Positions 10,420-19,010 of a stretch of DNA of 64,000 bases are shown here, piece by piece (the stretch's first letter is position 1; every line of letters begins with the position of its first letter). Under the pieces are notes generated by a model, which was not told the DNA's origin, searched no databases, and saw nothing but the letters and a program-made list of their open reading frames with translations. Made by a program: the position numbers and the translations under genes. The DNA is from Methylorubrum salsuginis (GTDB taxonomy: Bacteria > Pseudomonadota > Alphaproteobacteria > Rhizobiales > Beijerinckiaceae): contig NZ_FOSV01000001.1 in NCBI RefSeq assembly GCF_900114375.1, positions 124,001 through 188,000 on the forward strand. Direction: 5' to 3'.

Positions 10420-11310
10420 ATGAAGACCCTTCTCCTCGCTTCCACCGCCCTCGTCGCCGGCACCGCCGTGGCTTCGGCCGCCGACCTTCCCCGCCGCATG
10501 GCCCCGCCGCCGGTGTTCCAGCCGGTGCCGGTCTTCACCTGGACCGGCTTCTACGCCGGTTTCAACGCCGGTTACGGCTTCGGCACCAACGACAACCGCC
10601 GCGACCCGACCGTGATCGGCGTCAACGGTGCCTCCGGCCTCGTCGCCGCCCCCGGCGCGGCGGTGGTCAGCTTCAGCAACGGCCGCAACGCCAATGAGGG
10701 CTTCGTCGGCGGCGGTCAGATCGGCTACAACTACCAGTTCACGCCGGGCTCGGGCTTCGTCGTCGGCGTCGAGGCCGACGCCCAGTACGTCGATTTCGGC
10801 CGTGACCGGAACCGCTTCGCCGTCGCCCCGGGCTCCTCGCCGTTCCTGGCCGGCACCCAGATCTTCAACCCGAACGGCGTGTCCGGTCTCGACTACTTCG
10901 GCACCGTCCGCGGCCGCCTCGGCTACGCCTTCGACCGCACCCTGGTCTACGGCACCGGCGGCTTCGCCTACGGCGCCGGCGGCGGCCGCGACTTCGGCCT
11001 GCCGAACGGCTCCAGCAACGACTTCCGCACCGGCTGGGCCGCTGGCGGCGGTATCGAGTACGCTCTCCCGACCGACTCGTTCCTGAACTTCTTCCGCTCC
11101 TCGGCCGTGACGCTGAAGGTGGAAGGCCTGTACGTGAACCTCGACCGCGGCAACCGCACCACCGGCGCCTTCGGCGCGACCCCGGCCGGCGGCCTCGTCT
11201 ACACCAACAGCCCCGGCGTGATCCTCGTCTCCGGCGGCGCTGCCCGCGACCGCAGCACCGAGTTCGCCGTCGTCCGCGCCGGCATCAACTACAAGTTCGG
11301 CTCGTACTAA
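10420..11310 (+). CDS. Omp25/31-like outer-membrane beta-barrel protein
   Basis: A 296-residue outer-membrane protein. The signal peptide MKTLLLASTALVAGTAVASA is followed by ADLP and a proline-rich linker, then the Omp25 start WTGFYAGFNAGYGFG. Alternating glycine/aromatic strands continue to the C-terminus, which ends in a typical barrel strand (VRAGINYKFGSY). Family members are about 200-300 residues and form eight-stranded barrels related to OmpA. Start ATG 10420 gives the signal peptide. A good hairpin terminator follows at 11394, so this is a single-gene unit. Confidence 0.93.
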   Translation: MKTLLLASTALVAGTAVASAADLPRRMAPPPVFQPVPVFTWTGFYAGFNAGYGFGTNDNRRDPTVIGVNGASGLVAAPGAAVVSFSNGRNANEGFVGGGQIGYNYQFTPGSGFVVGVEADAQYVDFGRDRNRFAVAPGSSPFLAGTQIFNPNGVSGLDYFGTVRGRLGYAFDRTLVYGTGGFAYGAGGGRDFGLPNGSSNDFRTGWAAGGGIEYALPTDSFLNFFRSSAVTLKVEGLYVNLDRGNRTTGAFGATPAGGLVYTNSPGVILVSGGAARDRSTEFAVVRAGINYKFGSY

Positions 11311-11393
11311 GACCGATCGAGCCCGCCCCAGGGCGGATCCGGGAAGTCTCGACACCTTCCCAGGCCCGACGGCCCCCGGCCGTCGATCACCTC

Positions 11394-11425
11394 GGAGTCC
11401 GGCGCCCCCGCGCCGGGCTCCTTTT
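11394..11425 (+). terminator. Rho-independent terminator after the barrel gene
   Basis: A 12-bp stem (GGAGTCCGGCGC with GCGCCGGGCTCC, one G-U pair), a four-base loop and TTTT at 11422-11425. Confidence 0.85.
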
Positions 11426-11591
11426 CGTGTCTGCGCCGCGCCGCCGCCGTGTCCCGGCCTTCATGTCCGGTTTACCATACCGGCCGATGCTGCCGGTCCG
11501 GATGCTCGTCGATGGGCTCGCCGGATTCGGCGAATGCCAGGGCGAGGCGGTGCATCCGGTGAGACAGGCAAGGGACCATCGGGCGGCGCGG

Positions 11592-11972
11592 ATGCGGGGG
11601 CGGCCCCGCGCCATCGCGCTCTTTGCCGTCGCCGCGCTCTCGGCTATGCCCGCCGCTGTCCGCGCGGAGGGACCGCTCTACCTGCGGATTCGTCCCAACC
11701 CGGCTCCCGAGGCGTCGACCGGATCGGGGGAGGGGCGGACGGCCGGGCAGGGGCGGGACTCGGGGCGCGAATCCGTTTGGGAGCGCGCCGACCGGCGTGC
11801 CCGCATCGCGATCGCCTCGGTCTGCGCCGGATGCCTCGATCCGCGCTTTCTCGCGCGTCCGGTCGAGGCGCCGGCCCCGCTCGTGCGTGCGTCCCGTCCC
11901 CCGCATGCGGCCCTGGCCGCGGCGGAGGACGCCACCCCATCGTCCAACCCCTCGCCAGCAGGTGACCCATGA
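11592..11972 (+). CDS. Small secreted protein, unknown
   Basis: A 126-residue protein. The start MRGRPRAIALFAVAALSA gives a clean signal peptide ending near AVRA-EG. The mature part contains ADRRARIAIASVCAGCLDP, with a CxxC pair, and a proline/alanine-rich end. No family is recognised. The frame is open upstream to 11427, but only ATG 11592 gives a signal peptide. Its stop overlaps the next start (ATGA at 11969-11972), so the two are likely translationally coupled. Confidence 0.55.
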   Translation: MRGRPRAIALFAVAALSAMPAAVRAEGPLYLRIRPNPAPEASTGSGEGRTAGQGRDSGRESVWERADRRARIAIASVCAGCLDPRFLARPVEAPAPLVRASRPPHAALAAAEDATPSSNPSPAGDP

Positions 11973-12364
11973 GCCAGGCCCACCCGACCACCGGCGCCAC
12001 CGTCGATCCGGAATGTCCGGTCTCCCTCGAACTGCTCGGTGAGGTCTACCGCGCCGACGATTACGACCTGCCCTACATCCTGGAGACGATCCCGGCGCTG
12101 ACCCGGGCGAAGCTCGCCACCTACCTCTACGGCAAGAGCCACATGCACCAGCTCGGCCTGAAGGTGGCCCGCGCCTGCGAGCGCGACGATCTGATCCGGG
12201 CGGCCGGCGAGATCGGTTCGGTGATCCACGGGCAGGCGCATCTGAAGGCCGCCCCCATGGCGGCGGAGCCCACCGTGGCCCCCACCGGCCGCGGCCGGCC
12301 GGCACCGGCTCCGAAGAAGATCAGCCTCGGCGGCTCGGCCGCCAAGGGCCGCAGCTTCGACTGA
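11969..12364 (+). CDS. Conserved-looking hypothetical protein
   Basis: A 131-residue soluble protein with a structured, mixed-charge N-terminal part (residues 15-90, for example LELLGEVYRADDYDLPYILE and RAKLATYLYGKSHMHQLGLK) and a low-complexity Ala/Pro/Gly tail. I do not recognise a family. It is coupled by a 4-bp ATGA overlap to the secreted protein upstream. Confidence 0.65.
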   Translation: MSQAHPTTGATVDPECPVSLELLGEVYRADDYDLPYILETIPALTRAKLATYLYGKSHMHQLGLKVARACERDDLIRAAGEIGSVIHGQAHLKAAPMAAEPTVAPTGRGRPAPAPKKISLGGSAAKGRSFD

Positions 12365-12384
12365 CCCGAACCCCATGTTTTGAC

Positions 12385-12429
12385 GCGCTTTCTTTCGGCG
12401 AAGTCGAGTTCGGCCTCGTCGGAAAGCGC
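12385..12429. repeat. Imperfect inverted repeat
   Basis: GCGCTTTC at 12385-12392 pairs with GAAAGCGC at 12422-12429, with partial internal pairing around CGAAG. It lies just upstream of the next gene. There is no T-tract, so it is not an obvious terminator. Confidence 0.4.
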
Positions 12430-12448
12430 TTCGGGAGCGCGTAGAAGA

Positions 12449-12709
12449 ATGTTCGGACCGTGGTGGCAGCTCGGGGTCGACACGACCCTCCTCGCCTTCG
12501 AGGCGCAGGCAGTGATCGGCCTGCGGCTGGCCAAGCTCGCGGCGGGCGGCAGCGCCGCCCAGGCCGAGGCGCAGCGCATGGTGAGCGAGAAGGTCCTCGC
12601 CGCCGGCGAGGCGGCGATGCAGATCGCCGCCGGCGCCTCGACCGGCGCGGTGGTCGCCGGCTATCGCCGCAAGGTGCGGGCGAACCACCGGCGGCTCTCG
12701 CGGGGCTGA
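12449..12709 (+). CDS. Short helical protein, phasin-like composition
   Basis: An 86-residue Ala-rich helical protein (MFGPWWQLGVDTTLLAFEAQ, then AAQAEAQRMVSEKVLAAGEA and a basic end). The amphipathic Ala/Gln/Glu pattern resembles short phasin-like or granule-associated proteins, but no diagnostic motif is present, so function is unknown. ATG 12449 follows GTAGAAGA; the frame continues upstream to 12380 through the inverted repeat, which argues for the shorter start. Confidence 0.55.
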   Translation: MFGPWWQLGVDTTLLAFEAQAVIGLRLAKLAAGGSAAQAEAQRMVSEKVLAAGEAAMQIAAGASTGAVVAGYRRKVRANHRRLSRG

Positions 12710-12788
12710 TCGGCGGGGATCGTTAACCGCCCCTTAACCATGGCCTCCCATCGTTCGGCCTCACGCCGGACGACCATCAGGAGGCTTC

Positions 12789-13241
12789 ATGCCGTTGTGC
12801 GAGCACCAGGTGCGCGAGCGCGCCTACTACATCTGGGAAGACGAGGGGCGGGGCTTCGGCCGGGCTGAGATCCACTGGCTCCAGGCCGAGGCCGAGCTGA
12901 GCCGCACCGTCGCGGCGTCGGCGGAGGTCGTGGCCGAGGCGGCCCCGGCGAAGGCGGCGAAGGTGTCGAAGCCCCGCGCCGCCAAGTCGGCGATCCGCAC
13001 CCCCGTGGACGCGCTGGCCGGCGTCACCGAAGCGGCCAAGTCCCCCGCCGCCCGTGCGGCGGTGAAGCCGGCCAAGGTCGCTGCCAAGGCCGCGACGAAA
13101 TCGGCCGACGCGGCGGGCGCGAAGGCTCCCGCCAAGACTGCTGCCAAGGCTGCTGCCAAAACCGCTGCCAAAGCGGCGGCGCCGAAGGCCGCTTCGCGGG
13201 CGAAGGCCCGTACCGCCGCCGAGGGCGTGTCCCTGCACTGA
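12789..13241 (+). CDS. DUF2934 protein with histone H1-like AAK tail
   Basis: A 150-residue protein in two parts. Residues 6-36 (HQVRERAYYIWEDEGRGFGR, then EIHWLQAE) match the short DUF2934 domain. Residues 45-145 are a Lys/Ala-rich tail with repeated KAAAK, KTAAK and AAKA units, like bacterial histone H1 homologues, so DNA or RNA binding is likely. Start ATG 12789 follows a strong CAGGAGG at 12778-12784. A terminator follows the gene. Confidence 0.85.
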   Translation: MPLCEHQVRERAYYIWEDEGRGFGRAEIHWLQAEAELSRTVAASAEVVAEAAPAKAAKVSKPRAAKSAIRTPVDALAGVTEAAKSPAARAAVKPAKVAAKAATKSADAAGAKAPAKTAAKAAAKTAAKAAAPKAASRAKARTAAEGVSLH

Positions 13242-13269
13242 ACCCGCCCTTCGGCAGGTACGGTTCGAG

Positions 13270-13308
13270 AGCCCGCCGTCCTCCGGGGACGGCGGGCTTC
13301 GCCGTTTC
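13270..13308 (+). terminator. Hairpin terminator after the DUF2934 gene
   Basis: AGCCCGCCGTC at 13270-13280 pairs with GACGGCGGGCT at 13288-13298 around CTCCGGG, followed by TCGCCGTTT. The stem is strong and the T-tract weak. Confidence 0.7.
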
Positions 13309-13395
13309 GGAGGGAGCCGACTTCGGGAACGCCGGGCAGGCTCGACCGTTTGATCCATGCTGCCCGCCTGGGGCGGTGCCTCGCGAGGAAGAGCC

Positions 13396-13677
13396 ATGCG
13401 CGCGCTGACGATCGGATTGCTGGCCGCCACCCTCGGCGTGTCCCTGGCCGCGGGCTCGGCCGAGGCCGGGCCGCGTCGCGAGGCGGTGTTCGAGGGACCG
13501 GCCGTGCCGGCGGTGAGCGGACGCGCGCCCTGGAACACCCCGTGGGAATACGATTCGGGCAGCGACAACGACCGGCGCCCGGAATTGCCCTATTACCAGC
13601 AGGGCCGCGGCCAGCAGACCGGCGGCCCGGCCCGCAACCTTCTGCCCGACGACGGCCTGCACATCTTTCCGCGTTGA
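13396..13677 (+). CDS. Small periplasmic protein, unknown
   Basis: A 93-residue exported protein. MRALTIGLLAATLGVSLAAG with SAEAGP gives a signal peptide. The mature part is proline-rich (APWNTPWEYDSGSDNDRR, ELPYYQQGRGQQ) and ends DDGLHIFPR. GAGGAAG at 13385-13391 supports ATG 13396. No family is recognised. It lies 11 bp ahead of the HAD phosphatase gene. Confidence 0.6.
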   Translation: MRALTIGLLAATLGVSLAAGSAEAGPRREAVFEGPAVPAVSGRAPWNTPWEYDSGSDNDRRPELPYYQQGRGQQTGGPARNLLPDDGLHIFPR

Positions 13678-13688
13678 GCGGCGCGCCC

Positions 13689-14372
13689 GTGGCATCCCCC
13701 CGAGGCGCCGTCGTCTTCGACATCGACGGCACGTTGCTCGACAGCGTCGATCAGCATGCCCGTGCCTGGGTCGAGGCCTTCCGGCATTTCGGAATCGAGA
13801 CCGAGGAGGCACAGGTCCGCCGCCAGATCGGCAAGGGCGGCGACCAGCTCCTGCCGGTCTTCGTCGAGGCCGATCGCCTCGCCCGCGAGGGCGAGACCAT
13901 CGAGCGCTACCGCTCCGACCTGTTCAAGCGGCGCTACCTCGACCGGGTCCGGCCCTTTCCCGGTGTCCGCGACCTCCTCACCCGCCTGCGCGACGAGGGC
14001 CTGACGATCGCGCTCGCCTCATCCGGCAAGGCCTCGGAAGTCGCGAACTACCAGAAGATTCTCGGCATCGAGGACTTGGTCGATGCGGTGACGAGCTCGG
14101 ACGACGCCGACCGCTCCAAGCCCCATCCGGACATCTTCGAGGCGGCACTGGCCAAGCTCCCGGACCTACCGAAGGCGGCGGTGATCGCCGTCGGCGACAC
14201 GCCCTACGATGCCGAAGCCGCCGGGAAGGCGGGCATCGGGACCATCGGGCTCCTCTGCGGCGGCTTCCCCGAAGCCGATCTCTCGGCCGCCGGTTGCATC
14301 GCGATCTACCGCGACCCGCAGGACTTGCTCGACGGTTATGCCGGCTCGCCGCTCGCGGTAAAGAAGCTGTGA
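13689..14372 (+). CDS. HAD-superfamily hydrolase (phosphoglycolate phosphatase-like)
   Basis: A 227-residue HAD-IA phosphatase. Motif I VVFDIDGTLLDS (nucleophile Asp11, acid/base Asp13), motif II LASSGK, motif III SKPHPDIF with the lysine, and motif IV VGDTPYDAEAA are all intact. The substrate is not predictable; Gph- and beta-phosphoglucomutase-like members share this layout. Start GTG 13689 puts DIDGT at the usual distance from the N-terminus; the frame is open further upstream without similarity. Confidence 0.88.
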   Translation: MASPRGAVVFDIDGTLLDSVDQHARAWVEAFRHFGIETEEAQVRRQIGKGGDQLLPVFVEADRLAREGETIERYRSDLFKRRYLDRVRPFPGVRDLLTRLRDEGLTIALASSGKASEVANYQKILGIEDLVDAVTSSDDADRSKPHPDIFEAALAKLPDLPKAAVIAVGDTPYDAEAAGKAGIGTIGLLCGGFPEADLSAAGCIAIYRDPQDLLDGYAGSPLAVKKL

Positions 14373-14486
14373 AGAGCGCGGCTACCATGCACGCAAGCGG
14401 GTAACCGCGAGCCGGCAAACCTATGGCCATCCGCGCCGGAACGGTCTATCAGCCCGCCCCGCGGGGGGGCAAAGCCCGCTTTTGGG

Positions 14487-14705
14487 ATGCACTCGATGCC
14501 GACCACTGCCGAGACGCTTGCGCCGTCCTCTTCCTTCTCGGGGAAATCCCTGCACCAGCAGGTCACCGAAGCGATCGAGGACCGGGCCCTGCCGATCAGC
14601 CGGCTGCTGCGCCTGATGTGGGCGCTCGACGCCGAGCGCAGCCCCGCCAACCAGAACCTGCGCGCACGTCTGCGCGCCCGCATCGGCGCGCCCCTCGGCG
14701 CCTGA
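14487..14705 (+). CDS. Small hypothetical protein
   Basis: A 72-residue frame (or 69 from ATG 14496) with a plausible helical core (SLHQQVTEAIEDRALPISRL, LMWALDAERSPANQNLRARL). Soluble, no signal peptide, no family recognised. Upstream bases lack a clear ribosome-binding site. Confidence 0.45.
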   Translation: MHSMPTTAETLAPSSSFSGKSLHQQVTEAIEDRALPISRLLRLMWALDAERSPANQNLRARLRARIGAPLGA

Positions 14706-14847
14706 TCTTTTCCAGTTTCTCGCACGGACACAGGCCTTTGCCGTTCGCGGCAGAGGCCGATTCGTATCGGGCTCTCGAAGCGGTCGGTCGAGGCGATGGG
14801 GAACGATCCCCGCCCGTCGCCTCACCTCGCGATGACGGAACGCCGCC

Positions 14848-15141
14848 TCAACGGTGACGCCGTCGGCGCGGGCTCTTCTTCGCCGGGCCGCCGGCCTTGC
14901 GCTGCATGCAGGAGGCCCAGATCCGGCGGCCGATCTCGTGCAGGCCGAGATTGAGCGGATCGGGCGCCGAAAACACCTGCGCCTTCGCCTCGCTGCGGCA
15001 GAAGGCGTCCTCCGCGCTGCGGATCGGCGGCTCGGCCCGCGCACTCGTCGCCAGAAGCGACAATCCGGCCGCCGCGGCCAGGACGAGCCCCCGGACCGGC
15101 GTTCCGGCCTGCTCTCGGGCGATTCGCCGAATGATGCGCAA
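14848..15141 (-). CDS. Small exported basic protein, TTG start
   Basis: A 97-residue protein. The hydrophobic stretch RGLVLAAAAGLSLLATSARA followed by EPP is a signal peptide. The mature part has two cysteines (DAFCRSEAK and WASCMQRK) and a very basic end (KKSPRRRRHR). I prefer the TTG at 15141 because GGGAGAAG lies just upstream of it; the longer frame to 15213 would bury the signal sequence. Function unknown. Confidence 0.55.
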   Translation of the reverse strand: MRIIRRIAREQAGTPVRGLVLAAAAGLSLLATSARAEPPIRSAEDAFCRSEAKAQVFSAPDPLNLGLHEIGRRIWASCMQRKAGGPAKKSPRRRRHR

Positions 15142-15288
15142 GGATCTTCTCCCTCGGTCGCGACGGAGCCGCGTCTTTGGGGAAGTGGTGCCGCCAAAGA
15201 ACGGCCTTGCCAAGCGCCGTCCGGCGAAATCCCCTTGGGATTGCGTAGTTTGACCGGAGAACGGCGGCGCCTCGCGCCGTCGTGTTCA

Positions 15289-15329
15289 GGCCAAAAGAAA
15301 ACGCGCCGGGCTCGAAGCGTCCGGCGCGT
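15289..15329 (-). terminator. Rho-independent terminator of the DUF6481 gene
   Basis: On the minus strand, ACGCGCCGG (15329-15321) pairs with CCGGCGCGT (15309-15301), followed by TTTTCTTTTGG. A strong stem and T-tract 30 bp after the DUF6481 stop. Confidence 0.85.
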
Positions 15330-15358
15330 GCGATCGTGGTTGGCGTGAAGACCGCCCG

Positions 15359-15739
15359 TCAGCGGCGAATCTTCACCTTGGCCTTGCGCGCCGCGTAGCG
15401 GGCATCGCGGGCGGCCTTCTTCTCGGCGGCTTCCGCCGCCTTGCGCTCGGCCGTGGCCGCCGCCTCGGCAGCCTCGCGGGCGAGCTGGGCGGCGAGTTCC
15501 GCCTCCTCGCGCAGGCGCTTCTCTTCCGCGGCCTTGCGCTCGGCCTCGATGCGGGTGCGCTCACGCTCGCGGGCCCGTTCCTCACGGGCACGGGCGACTT
15601 CGGCGCGGGCCTGGGCCTTGGCGACCAGCTCCGGATCGTCCGACGGCGGGCGGGCCTTGAATTTCTCGAGCAAGGCCGCCTTGGCGGCCTGGGAGTTCTG
15701 ACGACGATCCTCGAAGTTTCTGAAGTCGAATGCGCTCAT
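15359..15739 (-). CDS. DUF6481 family coiled-coil protein
   Basis: A 126-residue protein almost wholly of charged Ala/Glu/Arg/Lys heptads (residues 40-115), with the DUF6481-type start MSAFDFRNFEDRRQNSQAAK and ALLEKFKARP. It should form a long coiled coil; the molecular role is unknown. In alphaproteobacteria this family is often found beside cold-shock protein genes, and here one lies 280 bp upstream on the same strand. It ends at a strong terminator. Confidence 0.82.
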   Translation of the reverse strand: MSAFDFRNFEDRRQNSQAAKAALLEKFKARPPSDDPELVAKAQARAEVARAREERARERERTRIEAERKAAEEKRLREEAELAAQLAREAAEAAATAERKAAEAAEKKAARDARYAARKAKVKIRR

Positions 15740-16019
15740 ATGGCCTTTCTCGTGTGTTGATCGGGCCGGCCGCCGGATGTCTCACGCGTGATGCGAAGCA
15801 CGCGAACCGAAGAATGTGCCGGGCGGCCGGGACTCGGCGCGAGCCTTATGCAACCGGCGCAGTCGATGCACCAGTGCGCCGCAACACGCAACAGAGATGC
15901 AAGGTTCCGTGTGCGGTTGCGGTAACATTTCCGCGCCTGTTGCGGCAAATCTTCGATTTGCTGCACATCGGCGATCAATCGCGACCGCCGCGGGGACAGG
16001 CGCGTGCCCCGGATACGCC

Positions 16020-16229
16020 TCAGGCGGCCTGAAGGTTGATCGCCGCCGGCTTGCCGCTGCGGCGGTCGTTCTCGATGTCGAACGTCACCTTCTGCCCCTC
16101 GGCGAGGCCGCGCAGGCCCGCCTGCTGGACGGCGGAGATGTGGACGAACACGTCCTTGCCGCCGTCGTCGGGCTGGATGAACCCATAGCCCTTGATCTCA
16201 TCAAACCACTTCACGGTGCCGTTGCTCAT
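16020..16229 (-). CDS. Cold-shock domain protein (CspA family)
   Basis: A 69-residue single-stranded nucleic-acid-binding protein. RNP1 KGYGFIQ (residues 13-19) and RNP2 VFVHIS (27-32) are intact, in the usual order [18 protein letters not shown]. It acts as an RNA chaperone or transcription antiterminator. The 5' side (16230 onward) is a long region without genes, as expected for genes with extended cold-shock leaders. Confidence 0.95.
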   Translation of the reverse strand: MSNGTVKWFDEIKGYGFIQPDDGGKDVFVHISAVQQAGLRGLAEGQKVTFDIENDRRSGKPAAINLQAA

Positions 16230-16788
16230 GCGGGTCTCTCCTTCCCCGTCGTCGGGGGCCGCACGGGTTGCGTCCCGGCCTCAAGGCCGTCCCGATCGTC
16301 GAAGCGAGCGAGGGGAGTGGTGCCGGAGCCGCATCCCGTCCGGGATATCGGGACGGTCTCGCAAAGACCGGCCTTCGATCGACGGGGCAAACGTATGATC
16401 GAAGAGGCAAACCTGCAACCCGTGCGAAGGTTTCACGGCCTCGCGCCGGTTCTTCACGGCTGTCCTCTTGTCGACACAACCTTGGCCGTTCGTAACGGAA
16501 TCGTGCTTACGCCGGAGCAGCGCGGCGGAAGAGAACGGATCAGCCTATCATTTCTTGCCGCCAAGCTCGCCGCGGCATGATTGTCAGGCCGATTCGCAAT
16601 AACGTTTGTGAGAGCCGAGAGGGCCGCCCCGCCGAATCCCCCTTCGCCCGGCGCATGGGGCGCCTGCGGTCTTCGCCGTGCGACTCGGCCTCGCGTCTTC
16701 CCCCGCGATCGGGGATGTGCGTTGCACCGCGCCGCAGGGGATGGCGCGCCTCGCCATGCCCCAAAGATCTCCGGCCCCGGAATTCGCC
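16230..16788. other. Divergent regulatory gap between cold-shock and deformylase-like genes
   Basis: About 560 bp without a supported gene; open frames here are arginine/proline-rich shadows. It must hold the leader of the minus-strand cold-shock gene and of the plus-strand gene at 16789. The stretch 16390-16600 is less GC-rich. No riboswitch or terminator is recognised. Confidence 0.45.
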
Positions 16789-17304
16789 ATGCCCGTCCGT
16801 CCGCTCGTCTTCCATCCCGATCCCCGCCTGAACCGTCCGGCCGGGCCGATGGCGCTGTCGCCCGAAGCAGTGCGCGCGCTGGCCGAGGACGTGCTCGACA
16901 CGCTGGGCGCCGTCGGGGCGATGGGGCTGACCGCGCCGCATCTCGGCATCCCCGAGCGGATCGTGGTGATCCGCCTCCAACCGGACGAGCCGGCCGTCAC
17001 CTATGTCGATCCGGTGGTGGCCTGGGCCTCGGACGAGCGCGCCGCCCATCCGGAGGGCAGCGTCTCGATGCCCGGCGTGATCGAGCCGGTGGAGCGGCCC
17101 GCCCGCGTGCGCGTCCGCTACCGCGACCTCGACGGCGTGGAGCGGGAGGAGGAGGCCGACGGCCTGCGCGCGGCCTGCCTCCAGCACGAGATCGACCAGC
17201 TGGACGGCGTGTTCTGGACCGAGCGCCTCAGCCGCCTGCGCCGCGACAAGGCGCTGAAGCGCTTCGCCAAGCTGAAGGGGCAGGCGGCGCGCAACGGCGC
17301 GTGA
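16789..17304 (+). CDS. Peptide deformylase-like protein lacking metal ligands
   Basis: A 171-residue protein aligning over its length with peptide deformylases, but all three signature motifs are altered. Motif 1 (GLxAPQ) reads GLTAPH (His51 for Gln). Motif 2 (EGCLS) reads EGSVS, so the metal cysteine is Ser91. Motif 3 (HExDH) reads HEIDQ: His133 is kept but the second histidine is Gln137. Two of three metal ligands are lost, so N-formyl-methionine deformylation is not expected. It may be a regulatory or binding paralogue. ATG 16789 (MPVRPLVFHPDPRL) matches the family start. Confidence 0.85.
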   Translation: MPVRPLVFHPDPRLNRPAGPMALSPEAVRALAEDVLDTLGAVGAMGLTAPHLGIPERIVVIRLQPDEPAVTYVDPVVAWASDERAAHPEGSVSMPGVIEPVERPARVRVRYRDLDGVEREEEADGLRAACLQHEIDQLDGVFWTERLSRLRRDKALKRFAKLKGQAARNGA

Positions 17305-17409
17305 CAAGCGCGTGAACGAGCGTGCGGGAGCGCACCGGCCCGGCGCCCGCCCTCGCTCGGCCGCGACGGGGGCGTGATAAGATCGAATCCCTCGTCCGGG
17401 AATGCTCCG

Positions 17410-17784
17410 ATGCGCCGCTTTCTGCCCTTCGTCGTCCTCGTCGCGGCCACCGGTGCTGCCGCACAGGGGGCGCCCGACAAGGCCGCCAAGGGACCATCCG
17501 AGCCGGTGATCGGCTGCACGTCCCTGGCCAACCTCCGCAGCCTCCTGCGCGACACCAAGGGCGACACCGGCAAGGCGCTGGCGACGATCCGCGATCCGAA
17601 ATCCGACCTCGGCTGCAGCACGGTCGAACGCGCGACGGTGACCGAGATCACCGACCACGCCGCGCTCGGCGGGCGCGCCTACGACTGCCTCGCCCTCAAG
17701 GGGACGGCGGTCTGCCACTGGGTGGTGGCCGGCACGGTGACGCCGCCCGAACCCAAGGCCGCGCCGGCGAAATCCAAGAAGTAG
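17410..17784 (+). CDS. Small secreted protein with paired cysteines
   Basis: A 124-residue exported protein. MRRFLPFVVLVAATGAAAQG is a signal peptide. The mature part holds four cysteines (VIGCTSLANL, DLGCSTVERA, YDCLALKG, AVCHWVVAG), likely two disulfides, and a Lys/Pro tail. No family is recognised. A GC-rich hairpin at 17785-17804 separates it from the convergent catalase gene. Confidence 0.6.
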   Translation: MRRFLPFVVLVAATGAAAQGAPDKAAKGPSEPVIGCTSLANLRSLLRDTKGDTGKALATIRDPKSDLGCSTVERATVTEITDHAALGGRAYDCLALKGTAVCHWVVAGTVTPPEPKAAPAKSKK

Positions 17785-17840
17785 CCGGGGAGGGGCCTCC
17801 CCGGCCTCGGCGTCGGCGCGCCTGCGTCAGCGGGCCTGCG

Positions 17841-18764
17841 TCAGCGCGCCTTCTTGGTCAGCTTCTGGGCGATCTCGAACATCTCTTCGGGCGCGTAGTC
17901 CGGCGTGAAGGCCGAGGGGACGCCGGTGAGCTGGTGGATCTTGCCCCCATCGGGCATGCCCTCGACCACCTCCAGTTCGCCCGGCGGATCGCCCGGCAGC
18001 GCCTGCTCGCCGTTGCCCCACAGGCCGGCGATCTCGCGGTAATCCTTCGGGCTCCACGTGTAGAGCCGGCGGTGCGAGCCCTCCTGCAGGTACTTCTGGC
18101 TCTCGGGAATCTTCGAGAGGTCGATGTTCGGGGTCGGCAGGAATTTCTCGATCTCGACGCCGGTGATCTTCTTGAGCGCCAGCGCGTAGGCGTGGGCGTG
18201 GACCGAGCCGCGCACCAAGAGGTAGCCGCAGACCTCGCGCCCGGTCGGATCGGTCAGCGTCTCGTAGACCCGCAGCTTGTGCAGCCGCGCGCCGCATTCG
18301 AGATGGAAGTTGTGCAGGAGGTCGACGACGACGTTGCCGGTCGAGGTGATGAAGTCGTTGTTCCACGAGGCGCCGTTGCTGTTGATCGGCGCCGCGCCGC
18401 CGCCGTTCGAGAGGAAGGCCGCCGCCAGGCGGATGTCCTTCATGTCCTCGAACGGCGCGCCCGAGATGTCGCCGCCGTCGCCCGTGTCGCCGTCATCGTC
18501 CGGCCCGTTGTTGAGCATGGCGACGCCGTTGCTGACGAGCTCGACATGGCCCAGCTCCTCCGCGGTGATGCTGGCCACCAAGCTGTAGAACGGCTTGAGC
18601 TTGTCCTTGCTGCGGAAGTTGAAGCTCTGGAACATGTAGTTCCCCAGCGTCGACATCTCGCCGTACTTGCCGCCGAGCAGCTCCTGCAGCGCGGCCGCCG
18701 CGTTGGGATCGCGGCGCTTGGGGGCGGGCAGTTCGGCCTGCAACTGATCGACGCGCATGAACAT
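17841..18764 (-). CDS. Manganese catalase
   Basis: A 307-residue non-haem di-manganese catalase that converts hydrogen peroxide to water and oxygen in the cytosol. The predicted Mn ligands fall where the family has them: Glu36 (KYGEMST), Glu70 and His73 (TAEELGHVE), Glu156 (FHLECGA) and His189 (RGSVHAH). Start ATG 18764 follows AAGGAG; the frame to 18845 is not supported. Upstream it faces the lactate permease gene divergently. Confidence 0.93.
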   Translation of the reverse strand: MFMRVDQLQAELPAPKRRDPNAAAALQELLGGKYGEMSTLGNYMFQSFNFRSKDKLKPFYSLVASITAEELGHVELVSNGVAMLNNGPDDDGDTGDGGDISGAPFEDMKDIRLAAAFLSNGGGAAPINSNGASWNNDFITSTGNVVVDLLHNFHLECGARLHKLRVYETLTDPTGREVCGYLLVRGSVHAHAYALALKKITGVEIEKFLPTPNIDLSKIPESQKYLQEGSHRRLYTWSPKDYREIAGLWGNGEQALPGDPPGELEVVEGMPDGGKIHQLTGVPSAFTPDYAPEEMFEIAQKLTKKAR

Positions 18765-19010
18765 GGGAAGGGCTCCTTCGCCGTCGCGCCCGTGGGGGAC
18801 GCGGCGGGGGAACCCCGGGCAGGCGCCCGGTATCCGAGCCTGCACCCGGTTGACGCAGGTTAAATTCGCGGGCCGGCGTTAACCTGTTGCAAACCCACGA
18901 CACTTCCCCTGGATACAGAATGCCACGCGTTGAGCGGACCCTACGGCTCTGCTAGCACCCTTCGACAAGGCCCGGGCCACAAGAATCCGGGCGTGGAGGA
19001 GGACGCGTCC

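Noticed and set aside
17785..17804. GC hairpin between two convergent genes as a Rho-independent terminator
   Set aside because: The stem is strong, but the loop is only two bases and no T-tract follows on either strand, so it was not listed as a terminator.
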